From: Glandiceps talaboti
Taxonomy: Eukaryota > Hemichordata > Enteropneusta > Spengelidae
Assembly (NCBI RefSeq): GCF_964340395.1
Contig: NC_135570.1
Location: forward strand, 15,397,822-15,461,821
DNA length: 64,000 nt
Direction of reading: 5' to 3'
Positions 1-12,227 of this stretch are shown here, one piece after another. Both the position numbers and the translations under genes were made by a program. Positions within the stretch are counted from its first letter, which is position 1. The number at the start of each line of letters is the position of its first letter. The notes under the pieces are model-generated. The model did not search any database. It was not told where the DNA came from and saw only the letters and a list, made by a program, of their open reading frames with translations.

Positions 1-390
1 AATGCAACATTACATTATAATTGATACAAATTTTGGACTTGTAAATTATTGTTTAAAAAATTCTGACTTTCAGAAACTCTTTTTTAAGTTGGTATATTAA
101 TTTACTATCAATAAAATACTCTTAAGATAAAGTCCTTCACTATGACTATACTGGCAATCATTATATTAGTATTTCCCTTTCAACGTGACAGAAAAAACAC
201 ACGACATGAAGTGACTTTGAGTTCAAGAACAGTGTCATGAATCAAAAAAAAAAACTATACATAAAATATTTTGACACTTGAAACAGATTTGATTATATTA
301 TATTTGACAAATATGCTAAGACAATTGGGACTGACGAAATTGAAGGCTTTAATGTTCCAACCTATGTTATTATAACGAGGAACACATATG

Positions 391-745
391 CCCACACACA
401 CACATACACATGCATGTGCATACATACACACATACGTATACGTACGTACGTACGTACATACATACATACATACATACATACATACATACATACATACACA
501 CATACGTATACGTACGTACATAGGTACATAGGTACATACATACATACATACATACATACATACATACATACATACGTAAGTACCTACGTACATACGTACG
601 TACATACGTACGTACATACATACGTACATATGTACGTACATACATACATACATACATACATACGTACGTACGTACGTACGTATGTACACATGTACGCATA
701 TACATACATACGTATATACACATATGCACACACACACACATATGT
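391..745. repeat. TACA/TACG microsatellite
   Basis: Tetranucleotide CATA with CGTA variants, bounded by short CA runs. The frames of Tyr, Val, Cys, Met, His and Thr on both strands are read-through of the repeat. Confidence 0.95.
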
Positions 746-2009
746 GCTTGCACTTTATCCAAGATCACCATGAAATTGTACAACCAATTGTTTCATTTTC
801 CTCTTTCCATTGACTAAGGAAATCATTTGTTGTATTTGATGTTGTTTTGCTATCACAAAATTAACTCCATCAATAAGGTAACACATATACTAACTTTTCC
901 TTGTTACTTGAAGTTAATTTCTGAAGTATGAATTTTAACTTGAGGATTGTACTAGATCATCAATGTGTCTCTTAATTCCTACAATCTATTTCTGAACAGG
1001 AGCAATATCTTGAATGTATTTGATCAGCAAATGACATCACAACAGCAATATACTAGCACACATTAACTTTTCTTTGCGGTCGACTTGTTATCCAAAAGAA
1101 ATATTTGACACATACTTCAGCACAGACATTTTTATAGATAATATCGATATCAGTAAAAACATTGAACTTTTTGTAAAGTGGTTATCTTGAACTAAACTAT
1201 CTAGACGAATTTAGTTCTATGAAGTAATCAGAATTCTATGTATATTGTATATAATAACAGATTACATGTTTTGAATGGTTGGAACTATCTAGTAAATTGT
1301 AAGTACTTTGGATTAACACTGTACAGGAAAATTATTTTAAAATAAGTAGTTTAAAAACTACTTGAACTAGTCAAAACCAGTCAGAACCAGTTCAGAAAGA
1401 TTACAACCAATGTAAAAAATTCTCATCTCATCTTACAATCTGGACAGAACTGGTTCCAGCGAGTTTCCAACCTCATTAGCATATAAATTAGCTCAACAGA
1501 ATAAACCAGTTGGAACCAGTTCAAACCAGTCATCCTCAAGTTACACTTGCTGCTATAATATTTTCATCTTATAAAATAATCTTTAAATCACATGGAATGC
1601 CTTTATATACAAATATTTCTGGAGTAGTCTATAAATATAAAATATTTGCATCTGTCTGACTAAAACATCAGATTACCACAGTTAGCAACTTTTTTCCATT
1701 TATAAATCTCATTGCTGTGTCAGTAATGGCAGAAGGGCATCAAAATGGCAGGTGGAGGGTTTATCATCTTTAGCGCCTCAGAAAAGTGCATATTTAGGTC
1801 AAAGTTCAAAGTTCACAACAACACATTGACTAGTGTCTCTAAATTTTGATAATACTGAAAAATAAATATTGTTTTCTTTACAAACAAAAAAAAATAAAAA
1901 ATCTGCTATCAAAAGTATAATGAAAATAATTTTTTTACTGTATTCGAACATTATGTGTGAAATAAATTTTGTACTAAATTGCAGAGTGTAAATTGTGGTA
2001 TTTGAATTA
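746..2009. other. Likely 3' UTR and downstream flank of the long-tail transcript
   Basis: AT-rich sequence following the exon 11 stop on the minus strand. No canonical AATAAA was found on that strand; variants GATAAA (around 1760) and TATAAA (around 1703) exist. A cluster of AACCAGT/ACTGGTT motifs occupies 1365-1535. No coding signal. Confidence 0.4.
1365..1535. repeat. Cluster of AACCAGT motifs
   Basis: About seven copies of AACCAGT or its complement ACTGGTT stand within 170 bp, in both orientations (for example AACCAGTTGGAACCAGTTC near 1504). It may be a small degenerate repeat. Confidence 0.5.
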
Positions 2010-3191
2010 TCAGTGAGATTCTAACATGTCTTGCAATTTTGCTAAGTATTCTTGATCAGTCTGTGTATCTTCGTTTCCATTGTTCTCTGTAAGTAACTTG
2101 CTAGCTTGTGGTCTTGTTGATGTGGGTGGGGGGTTCATATAACAGGGATTAGTGGCAAAATGGTTTGTAGCTGGGGCAGTGCGTCGATGTACAGGTGATC
2201 TGTCTGTTATTGCATACGGATTGGCCAAGTAAAGTGGTGGTCCAGGATTGGTCGTTGGGGAGAACTCGTCATCCCAGGCATAGTCGCCACTCCCCTTATC
2301 ACCAGTAAACTGACTTTGTAACGCTTGGAACTTTGAATTTGGAATCTCCACATCATCATCATCATCAGCATCACTGCAAGATGACGACCCACTATCACTT
2401 GATGACTCGCTATCAGATTCGCTGGCATTTGTTGTTGCATCTTCACCTTCGTTCGTGTACACGCTTCCGTCCTCAGCCTCGGCCAATGACATGTCATTGG
2501 ATTGTACCTCGAATGAGTCTAGGGTTGGACGTATGAATGCATGTTCTGGAAGAGGCTCCTGTGGTTGTCTGCGGAGATAAATATAGCTGTCATCTAAATT
2601 ACTATCTTCCTCCTCAGTTTCTGCTACTGGGTATCGTGGCAGATCATCCTCAAGATCTGAATCAGTCTCGTGCACTCCTACACGGTTAGAATTATGGGGC
2701 ATAAAATCAAAGTTTCCTTCATCACCTGGGATCGCCTCGTATTCATCTTGGCGATAACGGTGACCAAAACGTGGATCTGCAAACAGCATTTGGAAATTGT
2801 CAATCAAAGACGTTTCATGGATGGGGGAATCAGCCCCTTCATTCGGGGGTACTGTCCCATTTTGTAAGCTGTGCTGTGGACTACTGTGACTGCTACCACT
2901 TTTCTTTGGGCTGCTATGGTGACTATTGTATGGGCTGTTGTTACTATGGTGACTGTTGTTGCTATGGTGACTATTGAATGGACTATTGTTACTATGGTGA
3001 CTGTTGTTACTACGGTGACTATTATATGCACTGTTGTTACTACCCATGCTGTGCTGAGGACTACCATTGCCATGGTAACTGCTCTGATTAGGACTGCGAA
3101 ATGTTGATGAAAGGCCATTATTAGGAGAATAAAAGGATGTCTCTTGTTCATATCCTTGTATCTCTTCTCGGAAAGTTTGATGTCCCATTGG
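2010..3191 (-). CDS. NRG: Exon 11: long cytoplasmic tail and stop
   Basis: The acceptor TGTCTTACAG precedes 3191; the exon opens PMGHQTFREE and runs 393 residues (527-919) to TGA at 2012-2010. Although a Met stands at its second codon, this is a terminal exon, not a separate gene. It has an Asn/Ser/His repeat (about 570-617), a region of acidic and tyrosine-containing segments (DEYEAIPGDEG, DDSYIYLRR), a Ser/Glu/Asp stretch (NASESDSESSSDSGS) leading to five aspartates, then a proline-containing end finishing LESH. The long, Ser-rich, acidic character suits a neuregulin tail, but sequence similarity is weak there. The closest echo is the SESE-type acidic segment of the vertebrate tail. Confidence 0.88.
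   Translation of the reverse strand, partial: PMGHQTFREEIQGYEQETSFYSPNNGLSSTFRSPNQSSYHGNGSPQHSMGSNNSAYNSHRSNNSHHSNNSPFNSHHSNNSHHSNNSPYNSHHSSPKKSGSSHSSPQHSLQNGTVPPNEGADSPIHETSLIDNFQMLFADPRFGHRYRQDEYEAIPGDEGNFDFMPHNSNRVGVHETDSDLEDDLPRYPVAETEEEDSNLDDSYIYLRRQPQEPLPEHAFIRPTLDSFEVQSNDMSLAEAEDGSVYTNEGEDATTNASESDSESSSDSGSSSCSDADDDDDVEIPNSKFQALQSQFTGDKGSGDYAWDDEFSPTTNPGPPLYLANPYAITDRSPVHRRTAPATNHFATNPCYMNPPPTSTRPQASKLLTENNGNEDTQTDQEYLAKLQDMLESH
2880..3075 (-). repeat. In-frame Asn/Ser/His codon repeat in exon 11
   Basis: A degenerate unit of CAT/AGT/AAC codons (minus strand AACAGTCACCATAG) recurs about ten times and encodes SHHSNNS-type repeats with interspersed P-F-N or P-Y-N. All changes keep the frame. 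The repeat lies inside the coding exon and is expected to be length-polymorphic. Confidence 0.85.
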
Positions 3192-3639
3192 CTGTAAGAC
3201 ACAAAAATAGAAAACTTTAGTTTAACGTAAGCTTGATATTTGAATGAACGTCACAAGGATGAGTTGAAGCAGGTCAGAACAAGGTGGTTACAGTCACTGT
3301 TTTCTGCTCTATATTATCAATTTACATAACGTGTTTACTCCTCCCCTAATTCATATCACAAATATTCTCATAAGTGAAATACTAATGTCTCCCACGGTTT
3401 GGTAAAACTAATTCAAAATCTACTCTCTTAGTATATGACCATGATTTAATGGAAAACTATATTTGAAATAATAGTAGTAAAACAGATGAAATATTGCTTG
3501 CGGAATTTGTTAGCTGATCTTAACTTTACCATCTCCATCAGACTACACTGTCATTGTGTACAACTATCATCAAGTTCAATTTTTATAATTACCCTGACCT
3601 TGTTTGACAACTTTATAACAAAATATTTATATATTATTT

Positions 3640-3780
3640 CCGATTTTTTTTCTTCATTCAGCCAAGGAAAATATGAGTGACCTAAGGGGTCTTTATCACT
3701 ATGAGTCACTAGACGAGTAGTGACAACCCTTAGGTCACAAATTGTTTCCTGCTGAATGAAGAAAAATATTGGAGAAAAAC
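3640..3780. repeat. Fold-back (hairpin) element
   Basis: TTCTTCATTCAGC (3650-3662) is mirrored by GCTGAATGAAGAA (3750-3762), and GTGACCTAAGGG by CCCTTAGGTCAC. The centre holds GTCACTA and TAGTGAC around six bases. Arms of about 55 bp form an imperfect hairpin typical of a miniature transposable element. It lies in intron 10. Confidence 0.7.
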
Positions 3781-4160
3781 ATAATTATACCAGCACCAGT
3801 AATATCAAAGAAAAATTGAGAAAAGTTATAATAATTTTTAAATTTTTTGTCTCATTTTCAAACATAGAGGAACCAGTGACGTAGACACACATTGTTATGA
3901 TGTAGAATAACCAGAGTATATATCCCTTATTTTTTGTTTAACTTTGCACATACAAAGTTTTGATAGAGTTATAAAGTTGGTCCTATCCAACTATCAACAT
4001 ATATACCTACGTAATCCATCTCGTTCAATTTATAAGATGGTAACACGTATAATGTAAGAATGTGACATTTAATCTTGTTTGTCACACCAAGAATCAAAGA
4101 TAAACACAAATCTCCATCATTTTATTGACATTGTGTTCTCCTATATGGCCTAAAGAAATT

Positions 4161-4505
4161 TGTGTGGTTCTGATTACACTCAATTTTTGAATAGGTGTGG
4201 TAGGCAGATTTTTCTTTTTCTTTTTTCTTTTTTTTCTTTCATGTGTGAGTGTCTAGTTCAGGTAGTTATGTTTTTCATTGTTTTCCATATGGTCTCTGTG
4301 TTACTGGTTTCTTCTCATCAGATGTACATGTACAGCTATTACAGATTGTAAGAACAGTTTTATATTGTCTTTTTAAGTTGTCAGTTTCTGCATCCACCGT
4401 TACTCACAAGACTTCACAATTTTCGCTATTTTATCATTTTTTTTCTTGAATGTTTGGGGTTGGCAGTGAAAAACTAGGTGGGGTCGGTCGGGTAACCAGG
4501 ACGGC
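4161..4505 (+). repeat. Dispersed repeat, copy A
   Basis: About 345 bp that reappears, inverted and diverged, at 40640-40965. Shared landmarks include CATGTGTGAGTGTCTAGTTC, GGTTTCTTCTCATCA, ACAGTTTTAT and TGGCAGTGAAAAACTAGGTG. No coding capacity. Confidence 0.75.
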
Positions 4506-5089
4506 TGAAGCTACTACATACTTATATCAACATTACAACTCTACATTTCTGCAATTCAATATGAGATTTAGAGTAACAAGAAAGAAGAGAAATCCTGAGG
4601 AGCGCCCTCTGTAGACCCTTTACTTGTAGGGTCTATGGTCTAATTTACATTTTGAAGTGAATAATTTTTATTTTTAATACCCAAAAATAACCCTGCTCTT
4701 TATTTTTTGGCTTTTGGAAAAAAAGAAACAGCGACTTATTTATGATACTATGTCAATAATCTGAAAGTCTTTTAACAAAACAGTCAGTTACTTTATAGCC
4801 CATTGTTGTACACCCCTGACGATGCTGACAAAAACATCAGCAAAAATTGGGATTTTTTTCCAAGAAATGGTTTGACTCTGAGTAGAAATATTCATTACCA
4901 AGTATGACCCAAAAGTCCATGAATGTTCATTCTTACATACTTTATAGTGTTTCATGGCAGTTTTCATTCCCTTTTTTGACCTATTTTTGACCTATCGATT
5001 CTTACGTTGTAAATCCGACAAGTAGCGACCAAGAAACATACAGTCACATATTTTATGTCAGAGGTCATGTCACTATTAGCAGACAAACA

Positions 5090-5776
5090 ATGGAGATCAC
5101 TGATTGGTGGAAATATCATTTATAAATAGATTGACCTTTGCAAAGGTCATGTCACATAGTAGCAGACGAACAATAGAGATCAGTGATTGGTGGAGATGGC
5201 TGTAGGCGTCATCTATAGATAGAGTGACCTTTTAGGGCCAGAGGTCACATAATGGCAGATATAACAATGAAAAATTGATTCTTTTCCACAAGAGACTGTG
5301 GTTCGGTTGGTTCGTACACAGGATTATCTTGCTATCACTGATAATAAGTGGCTGTACTCAAAACGTTGATGATTTTACTACTTCAATGTTGACACTGTAC
5401 ATTCTATAACTTTTGCTGTGATTGGTGGAGATAGACGTAGGAGTTATAAATGGAGCTTTGTGATTGGTAGAGACAGTTGTAGGAGATATCTATAAATGGA
5501 AGTTTGTGATTGGTGGAGATGACAGTAGGCGTTACCTATAAATGGAGGTTTGTGATTAATGGAGAAAGCTGTACGATTTATATATAAATGGAGGTTTGTG
5601 ATTGGTGGTGATAGTTGTAGAAGTTATATATAAGTGGAGTTTTGTGATTGGTGGAGAAAACTGTAGGAGTTATCTATAAATGGAGCTTTGTGATTGGTGG
5701 TGATAGTTGTAGGAGTTATATATAAGTGGAGTTTTGTGATTGGTGGAGAAATCTGTAAGGGTAATCTATAGAAAGC
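5090..5776. repeat. 46-bp minisatellite, about 8 clear copies
   Basis: From 5411 the unit TTTGTGATTGGTGGAG...TATAAATGGAG repeats eight times with about 46-bp spacing. Two or three more diverged copies lie at 5090-5240. Each unit carries ATTGG and, in most, TATAAA. Confidence 0.85.
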
Positions 5777-6239
5777 CTAACCTTTGGAGGTGAAACAGTG
5801 ACTCCTACAAGTGACTGGGATGCCCTGTTCTGAGGACAGGAATTTGTTAATACCACAATGGTTTTGCCTCACATATAGTTTGGTATGTCTTTTATTGAAC
5901 CACTTGCACCAATCAATACTTGAACGCTGAACTATAAATTTAGTATACTTGTTGACAATTAGAGCGAGAAATGGTGACAACGGAATCTTAATTGTCGTCG
6001 TTGTTATCTCGTAAATAATTGTTTTTAGGTCATGGAACACAAGATATTTGTTTGCTTGGGTTCCCTATTAAACAAGGAAAGTAGAAATACGCATCTGTTG
6101 ATATCGTGATTAGAACTAAAGGGTCACAGGCAAGGGGGAAATGGTATAACATATCTCACACCTTCTGACATTTCCATTCACATTCATCCCAAACTGTGTG
6201 ATGGAAAATCAGATACAATGACCGATGAAAAATAGAGAT

Positions 6240-6440
6240 ATTTGCCAATGCTAAATGGAGGCAATGACCAATGCAAAATAGAAATATTTGCCAATGCTAA
6301 ATGGAGGCAATGACCAATGCAAAATAGAAATATTTGCCAATGCTAAATGGAGGTAATGACCAATACAAAATAGAAATATTTGCCAATACAAAATGGAAGC
6401 ATTGACCAATACCAATGCCAATGCAAAATAGAAGCAGTGT
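6240..6440. repeat. Second 46-bp minisatellite, about 4 copies
   Basis: Unit ATTTGCCAATGCTAAATGG...GACCAATGCAAAATAGAAAT, two copies identical and the others diverged. The frames on the minus strand are repeat read-through. Confidence 0.85.
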
Positions 6441-6849
6441 CCAAAACGAAATAAAGACATTTACCAATGCAAAAAAAGAAGGAATGGCGAATACAGTACT
6501 AACATATTTATAATTATACACAGTGTGTTACAGCTACTACCAAACGAAATGGACAGTGTGGTTTACATGAACTCTTTAAGACAGTTGCAAGCTGAAGAAA
6601 TGCAAATGTATAAGATCGTGAGATTTGTTACTATGATTACGATTGAATCAGCTGTTCCTATGGGAACAGTAGGTAGGGGTTGATATCACTGAGGAAAAGG
6701 GGCATAAAATGTACATCAGCTTTTAGAATGAAGTTAGCATTGACTATTTGCAAAGTGTGATGTGAACTTAGTATGTCTGATTATGGCTACTAGTATTAAT
6801 GTAAACTAAGCAGTTAACCAGACAATCTAATGTTATCCAAAGAATCAAC

Positions 6850-7015
6850 CAATGACAGACACACACAGACAGACATAGACATGCACACAGATGTGCAGAC
6901 ATGACACAGACACACAGGTAAAGACAGACAAACAGATGCACACATGCACATGTACATACACACACACAGCGAGACACACAGGCACACACACACAGACAGA
7001 CACATACACACAGGC

Positions 7016-7088
<73 letters not shown>

Positions 7089-7093
7089 AACAA

Positions 7094-7140
<47 letters not shown>

Positions 7141-7185
7141 AACACAAACACAAACACAAACACTCACACAAACAAACACACAAAG
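6850..7185. repeat. CA/CAGA/CAAA microsatellite
   Basis: Compound simple repeat: CACA, then CAGA at 7014-7050, then CACACAAA variants. All frames across it are artefacts. Confidence 0.95.
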
Positions 7186-7249
7186 TTTACAACATTCAAC
7201 ATGGGTGTATATACTCAAACTATTTATTTCAAATTTCAATTCTCTCTCA

Positions 7250-7410
7250 AATTTTAAGTTTCTTGACAAAAAACGTCCAAAATATATAACTTGTTTGTGT
7301 CACAATTGTATAAAATTTTCATTCAAATTTAAGTCATTGATAAAACTCCTGACAAAATCGTTCAAAAAAATATATAACTTGTGTCAGAATTGTATTTTCA
7401 ACAAAAAAAT
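7250..7410. repeat. Imperfect two-copy repeat
   Basis: TTGACAAAAAACGTCCAAAATATATAACTTG (from about 7262) recurs in altered form near 7348 (TGACAAAATCGTTCAAAAAAATATATAACTTG), each followed by a GTGTCA-AATTGTA stretch. Confidence 0.5.
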
Positions 7411-8046
7411 TTTTCCAAAAAAGTACACCACCACACAGTGCTTTCAGTTCTATGTCAATTTTCTACAACATGCACTGTTAATACTATGTATGTGTGTAAG
7501 TATATATAATGGTGACTTTATCTACAAATTATTGCGGAATTTTTTATGTACACGTTCCTAACACTTGGACAAAATAATCTCATGGATTTTTTAGTAATAC
7601 ATGCATTTTTAACTCTTTGAATGCCAGTGCATATCTGGGGTGCATGTACATCACAGTTGAATTCGAAGCTAGTGTATACACTATCCTGCCAGTGAGGGCG
7701 CTTCAATGGGCCATGCAAGTTTTTGCACTACAACTACTTCGCTTACTAACTTTTAAAGCCCACTTGTCACTTTCTTTGACTGTTTCTAAAATTCACACAT
7801 CAAAAACCATGTGTGCAACAAAAAGCAACCATCACCTTTCATGATTCCTTATTTCCTTTTACGTTGCTATGGCTTTTTTACGACAAACCAGTGCATTTTT
7901 TAATCATTCTTGTCACGTTGTCTTTCTTCTGTCAGAATTCCAAGGTTAGGTTAGAATTCAGAGTAGAACCTCTGATTCTTAGTCAGTTACTATTGTTCTC
8001 CAGCATAGCACAACCAATCATTGGCTTCCATACACTTGAGGTTGTA

Positions 8047-8319
8047 CCATATATGGTAGTGATAGAAAACATATTTTTTCTGCTACCTAATAAGGAAATC
8101 AGTGGGAAATCTGGATTTTCCTCTACCTTATATGGTTGTGGATTTCCCTCTACCTTATATGGTCATGATAGAATATGTAAATCTTCTGCTACCTTTCAAA
8201 GTTCTATTGGTGGGGACCAGATATCCTGCTACCTTATATGGTAGTGATAGAAAAAGTAAATCTTCTGCATCCTAATATGGAAGTTGGCAGGGAATGTGGT
8301 GTCCTGCAACCTTATATGG
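8047..8319. promoter_or_regulatory. Tandem array of seven CArG boxes
   Basis: Perfect CC(A/T)6GG sites stand at 8047, 8086, 8126, 8153, 8232, 8271 and 8310 (each 10 bp). Most are 39-40 bp apart, or twice that, so they are units of a degenerate tandem repeat. CArG boxes bind SRF-type MADS factors; binding here is inferred. The array is in intron 10, about 180-450 nt after exon 10. Confidence 0.6.
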
Positions 8320-8497
8320 TCATGCATAGAAATGTGATTTCTGCAACCTTACAACCCTGCCTACATGTACCTTACATAGTACAGACTAACTGTAGTGTGG
8401 ACAAGGGACTAATATTCTGTAATGATAGTAGATAGATAGATGTATTAATTCTTAACCTTCATTGAAATCAATACTTCCATGTTTAGGGTGTCAATAC

Positions 8498-8672
8498 CTG
8501 TAGTTGAAAATTATCACCATCCTCCTGCGGTACATTTCCATTACTTCTATTACTCTGATCCTGCATCAATTTTTCTTCTTCCTTCGCCGCCGCCGCCGCC
8601 TCCTGCGCCCTCGCTTCTTTTTTCTTCTCCTGCCTCTTCTTATGCCTTTTCTGCCATTTTTTCTTCTCTTTT
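8498..8672 (-). CDS. NRG: Exon 10: basic, Lys/Glu/Ala-rich juxtamembrane tail
   Basis: The acceptor ATTTTACAG precedes 8672 and the donor CTACAG|GTATTG follows 8498. After exon 9 it gives AWCKAR-KEKKKWQKRHKKRQ, comparable with vertebrate AYCKTKKQRKQMHNHLRQ, then a charged stretch with five alanines and a polar end (NRSNGNVPQEDGDNFQLQ). It is 175 nt, enters in phase 2 and ends on a codon boundary. Exon 11 must begin in phase 0, and it does. The antisense is very pyrimidine-rich, so apparent plus-strand frames here are shadows. Confidence 0.87.
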
Positions 8673-11600
8673 CTGTAAAATCAAAGAGTATTGAAAGGTT
8701 TTGATTTGTCGGTGGGAAATGGCGTCCTGTGTCGTACACTCAGACTAGTATCCTACAATGATTTTGGAACATAAAATGTCACCACTTTGATACTACCAAA
8801 AATCCGTCATTTACAATGTATCCATGCACTAAAAATCTCAATAAACAGGCAAGGTATACAAAAACGTCATTGGAACTTCTCAAGCCAGTTTGTTAATGTA
8901 TTGTGCTAAAAATATTTGAGGCCAATGTACTGTCCCAAGGTCAACTTGTTGTCCCTCTAGCATATTAAAAGTGAAAGTGAATTTCAACAAAAGACCACTC
9001 CAACATGAATAGTTCAATGATACTATTGTTATAGGCCACAATTTAGTTAAAACAGGTCGGTCATGTCTGAACAAAAGTACAACATTACCATATATTGTAT
9101 GTTGTAATAATAATAATGCCTGCAGGTAGACAACAAAAAAGTACAAAAACTACTCTCCATATCTTCAACTGAGAAAAAATACAGTAAACCTTGACATTTT
9201 CACAAGAAAATTTTTACAACTTTTGCAGTTTTCTTCATGTTCCCAAAAAATATAATTTTATGAATTACTGAGCCATTTGCGTTGTGTTTATGGCTGAGGA
9301 GACACTTTATATACTACCAATTATCGTCAAATGTTTTTGCTGTTCGACAAAATAAAGGAAAACCTTCGTGAAATCTCCTAGGTTTATCGTAATAAATAAA
9401 TTACAAATCATATCCCTTAAGTTCAGCATCAAATCACTTTGTACATACATGCATAGATTGTGTATTCGTACATTAACTTTTACAGTAAATTTGTATCACA
9501 ATCATGACACAGCAGTTTCTCTTGAATATTTCATCAGTTTCTTATATGACTGAACGTGAACAGTAAGTTTTGACCAAGTGCACTTTGACCTTTGACCCCT
9601 GGCTGCCCACACACCTTGAGAGATCAAAGAATGAATGGAATGTTTATCATAAGATCTGTCACGTACACACCTACACACCTACGTCAGATGTGTGGGTGTG
9701 TCACATCTGACATACTTTTTGAGAGTATGTCACTCAAAACATAGTTTTTTTTGACAAATTGAATGATAGACCTTCTCTTCAGGTATACGGGCCTCTTATG
9801 AGAGTCATGATGGATGAAGGCATCCGAAACACCAATAATTGATGGGACGGACATAGTGCTATAGTCTGTCTTGACCACTGACACAAGTCACCCAAAACGT
9901 CTCTAGGAATCACTAGTCTGTCTATGTCCATGATCCGTGACTCTGTTGCACTTGTTCTATCCATATATAGAATGACTAAGTGTATCAGAGTCACACATCA
10001 GTGATGTAGACCAGCTAAAGTCTCTGGGTTAATTCACAGAAGACATAACAAGAATAGTTTCTGACCAGTCTGTACATCATCTAAGACAAAAAGATCTGGG
10101 GTCAAAGGTCAAACAAATGACAGGGGGCCCCACATTTACATTTTTACTGTGCAAGAAAAGTTCACATCATACTGAATGAAATATTAAAGAAAATCTTTGC
10201 CAAAAAATGACATGATAGCAGTACTTTTCTCTAATAATCTTAGAAAAAAAATCTTTACAAGAATTAGCAGCTGCTTGCTGTGTTGACTTTCATTTTTCAT
10301 TTCAGCTAAGGTTGTGTTGCCATGTTCTAGTTATACGTACAAACTACATAATATATAAGAATTTGGACAGAATGCAGAGATACAGAGCATCAATTTGCAT
10401 TGCTTAGAGACTAGCCATTGGGTTTGATCGAGAGTTCTCTTTATAAAGGGGTACATACAGAGGTCTTGAGATTCAAACGCAGCGGTTAGTGTCTAAACTA
10501 CAATGCACATTGCTAGAGACCGATGGGGTAAAGTAGAGTCTAGAGTCTTGGCTTTCATCATCATGCCGTCAATTCATGAAAAACAGCATTATCAAACCTG
10601 AAAGCCGAGTCTCTGTGACTACGGAGTGAGATGGTAGTATGCAAGATTCCTGGCCAAGGGATGTATGTATGTGCATATAGAGGTAGGGCTAATTTTGTTA
10701 AAACAGTTTCTCACCAGGGGAGCTTCAAAATGACGGTTTTTCTCAGTCTATAACAAAAAGAGAATTCTTGAACAATTTCACTTCTAAGACTTTCATTCCT
10801 TGGAGAAATTCATCATTTTGATGGCAAAAATATAACACTATCCAAACAAATAATTGGAGAGGGCAAGGTAGGGCAAAAAACAAAATAACAGTGTTGCTCT
10901 AAATTATTGAATTTAAATGGGTAACACTGTCAAACGTTTCATTTACATAATTACACCAAACAACTTTTCTTAAGAATTGGAGAATTATTGGCATTTTAGG
11001 GATAAGCCATATTTTGTGTGAGAATGCTAGAATGTAATCTGGGATGTGATGGACATTGTCAAAAAAGTTTGGCTGTGATCAAAATTGTCGCCACTTACAA
11101 TAGCATGGACAAAGCTGTACCAGGAAAAATGTAAAATAACATATATGCACACACAACCATTTGGACCAGAATTTTGCATACAAATCAAACAATCTTGGTA
11201 ATGATAACTCATCTATTGATATCGTCAGAAAAATTTTGCCTCGTTTTTCAATGTTTCCTTGTAGAATTTCATATTTCATTCAATGTCTAGGATTTTAGGC
11301 CAGAAATTGGGTAAAGTTATGCAAATTATTTGCAGTTTCTGTTTATAATGACTTTATCAACTTTTAAGGCTGATGTGATGTAACATCATCAATTTGTGCA
11401 CAAGCAATGCAATGACATCATCAGTTTGTGTGCACATTCTTTGATGACATCATCATCATGTTGTGTATTTGTTACTAGTAGTTAATTACATCAAATCCAT
11501 GATAGGGGAGAACTTTCCAAAAGGGGCTGAACAAATTCTCTGTTATTTTTGTCTTCTTTAAAAAATCTGAATCGGACCTTACCAATGGAAGTCTTATCAT

Positions 11601-12227
11601 AACCAAGATTGCCAGATAGGGACCTTGTAACTTTATCATAATAACTTTGCTAAGGTGATTATCTTTCAAACTAAAACTTTCTTAGCGTCACCATGAAAGT
11701 CATTATAATGCAGTCACAAAGGTTTGTCAGAAGTGATATCAGTCATGCAGAAAGAAAATATACAGACGTAGAACACACACATTGGTTTATTTGTTTTTAC
11801 AAATTATAGGTTAGTGCCACAATAAATTAGTACAAAATTACAAAATCATACAGAAAATTTATAATCGTTAAAATTATTGCCCAAAGTTATCTAATGTTAT
11901 CTAAACAAAATACATCTATATGTCTTGTTTGGAAATATGTTTTGATATACAAATCTATAATACTTAGAGCGAAATTCAGATCTTAAAACTGGTATACTAC
12001 AAGCAGATTTGAAAACACGACTATACTAGAAAATGGCAGTTTGCAAAACTCATATTTAAGAGAACTCTATCAAGCAAAGTTAGGAATTGCAGGTTAGTAA
12101 GTGCTATAAATATTGTCTTTGTAGCAGAGTTGCACCTCAAATGTAAACGTTTGATAATTTGAATGCAATTTCTATTGAAAACATTACTTCAGATTGTTTT
12201 GAATGAGGGGTGAAATGAGGGGTCAAT

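Larger units (their letters stand above)
3192..8497 (-). other. Intron 10
   Basis: Contains the hairpin at 3640-3780, dispersed repeat copy A, two 46-bp minisatellites, the CA/CAGA microsatellite and the CArG array. I see no further exon. Confidence 0.6.

Noticed and set aside
255-783. Long frames rich in Tyr/Val/Cys/Met/His/Thr
   Set aside because: They are read-through of the TACA/TACG microsatellite. The same holds at 6768-7561, 24511-24827, 47559-48005, 53384-53783 and 57766-58390.
2010-3188. A 392-residue frame starting at an internal ATG, as a stand-alone intronless gene
   Set aside because: A good acceptor ends at 3192, just before the frame, and phase 0 fits exon 10. It is the terminal exon of the long form.
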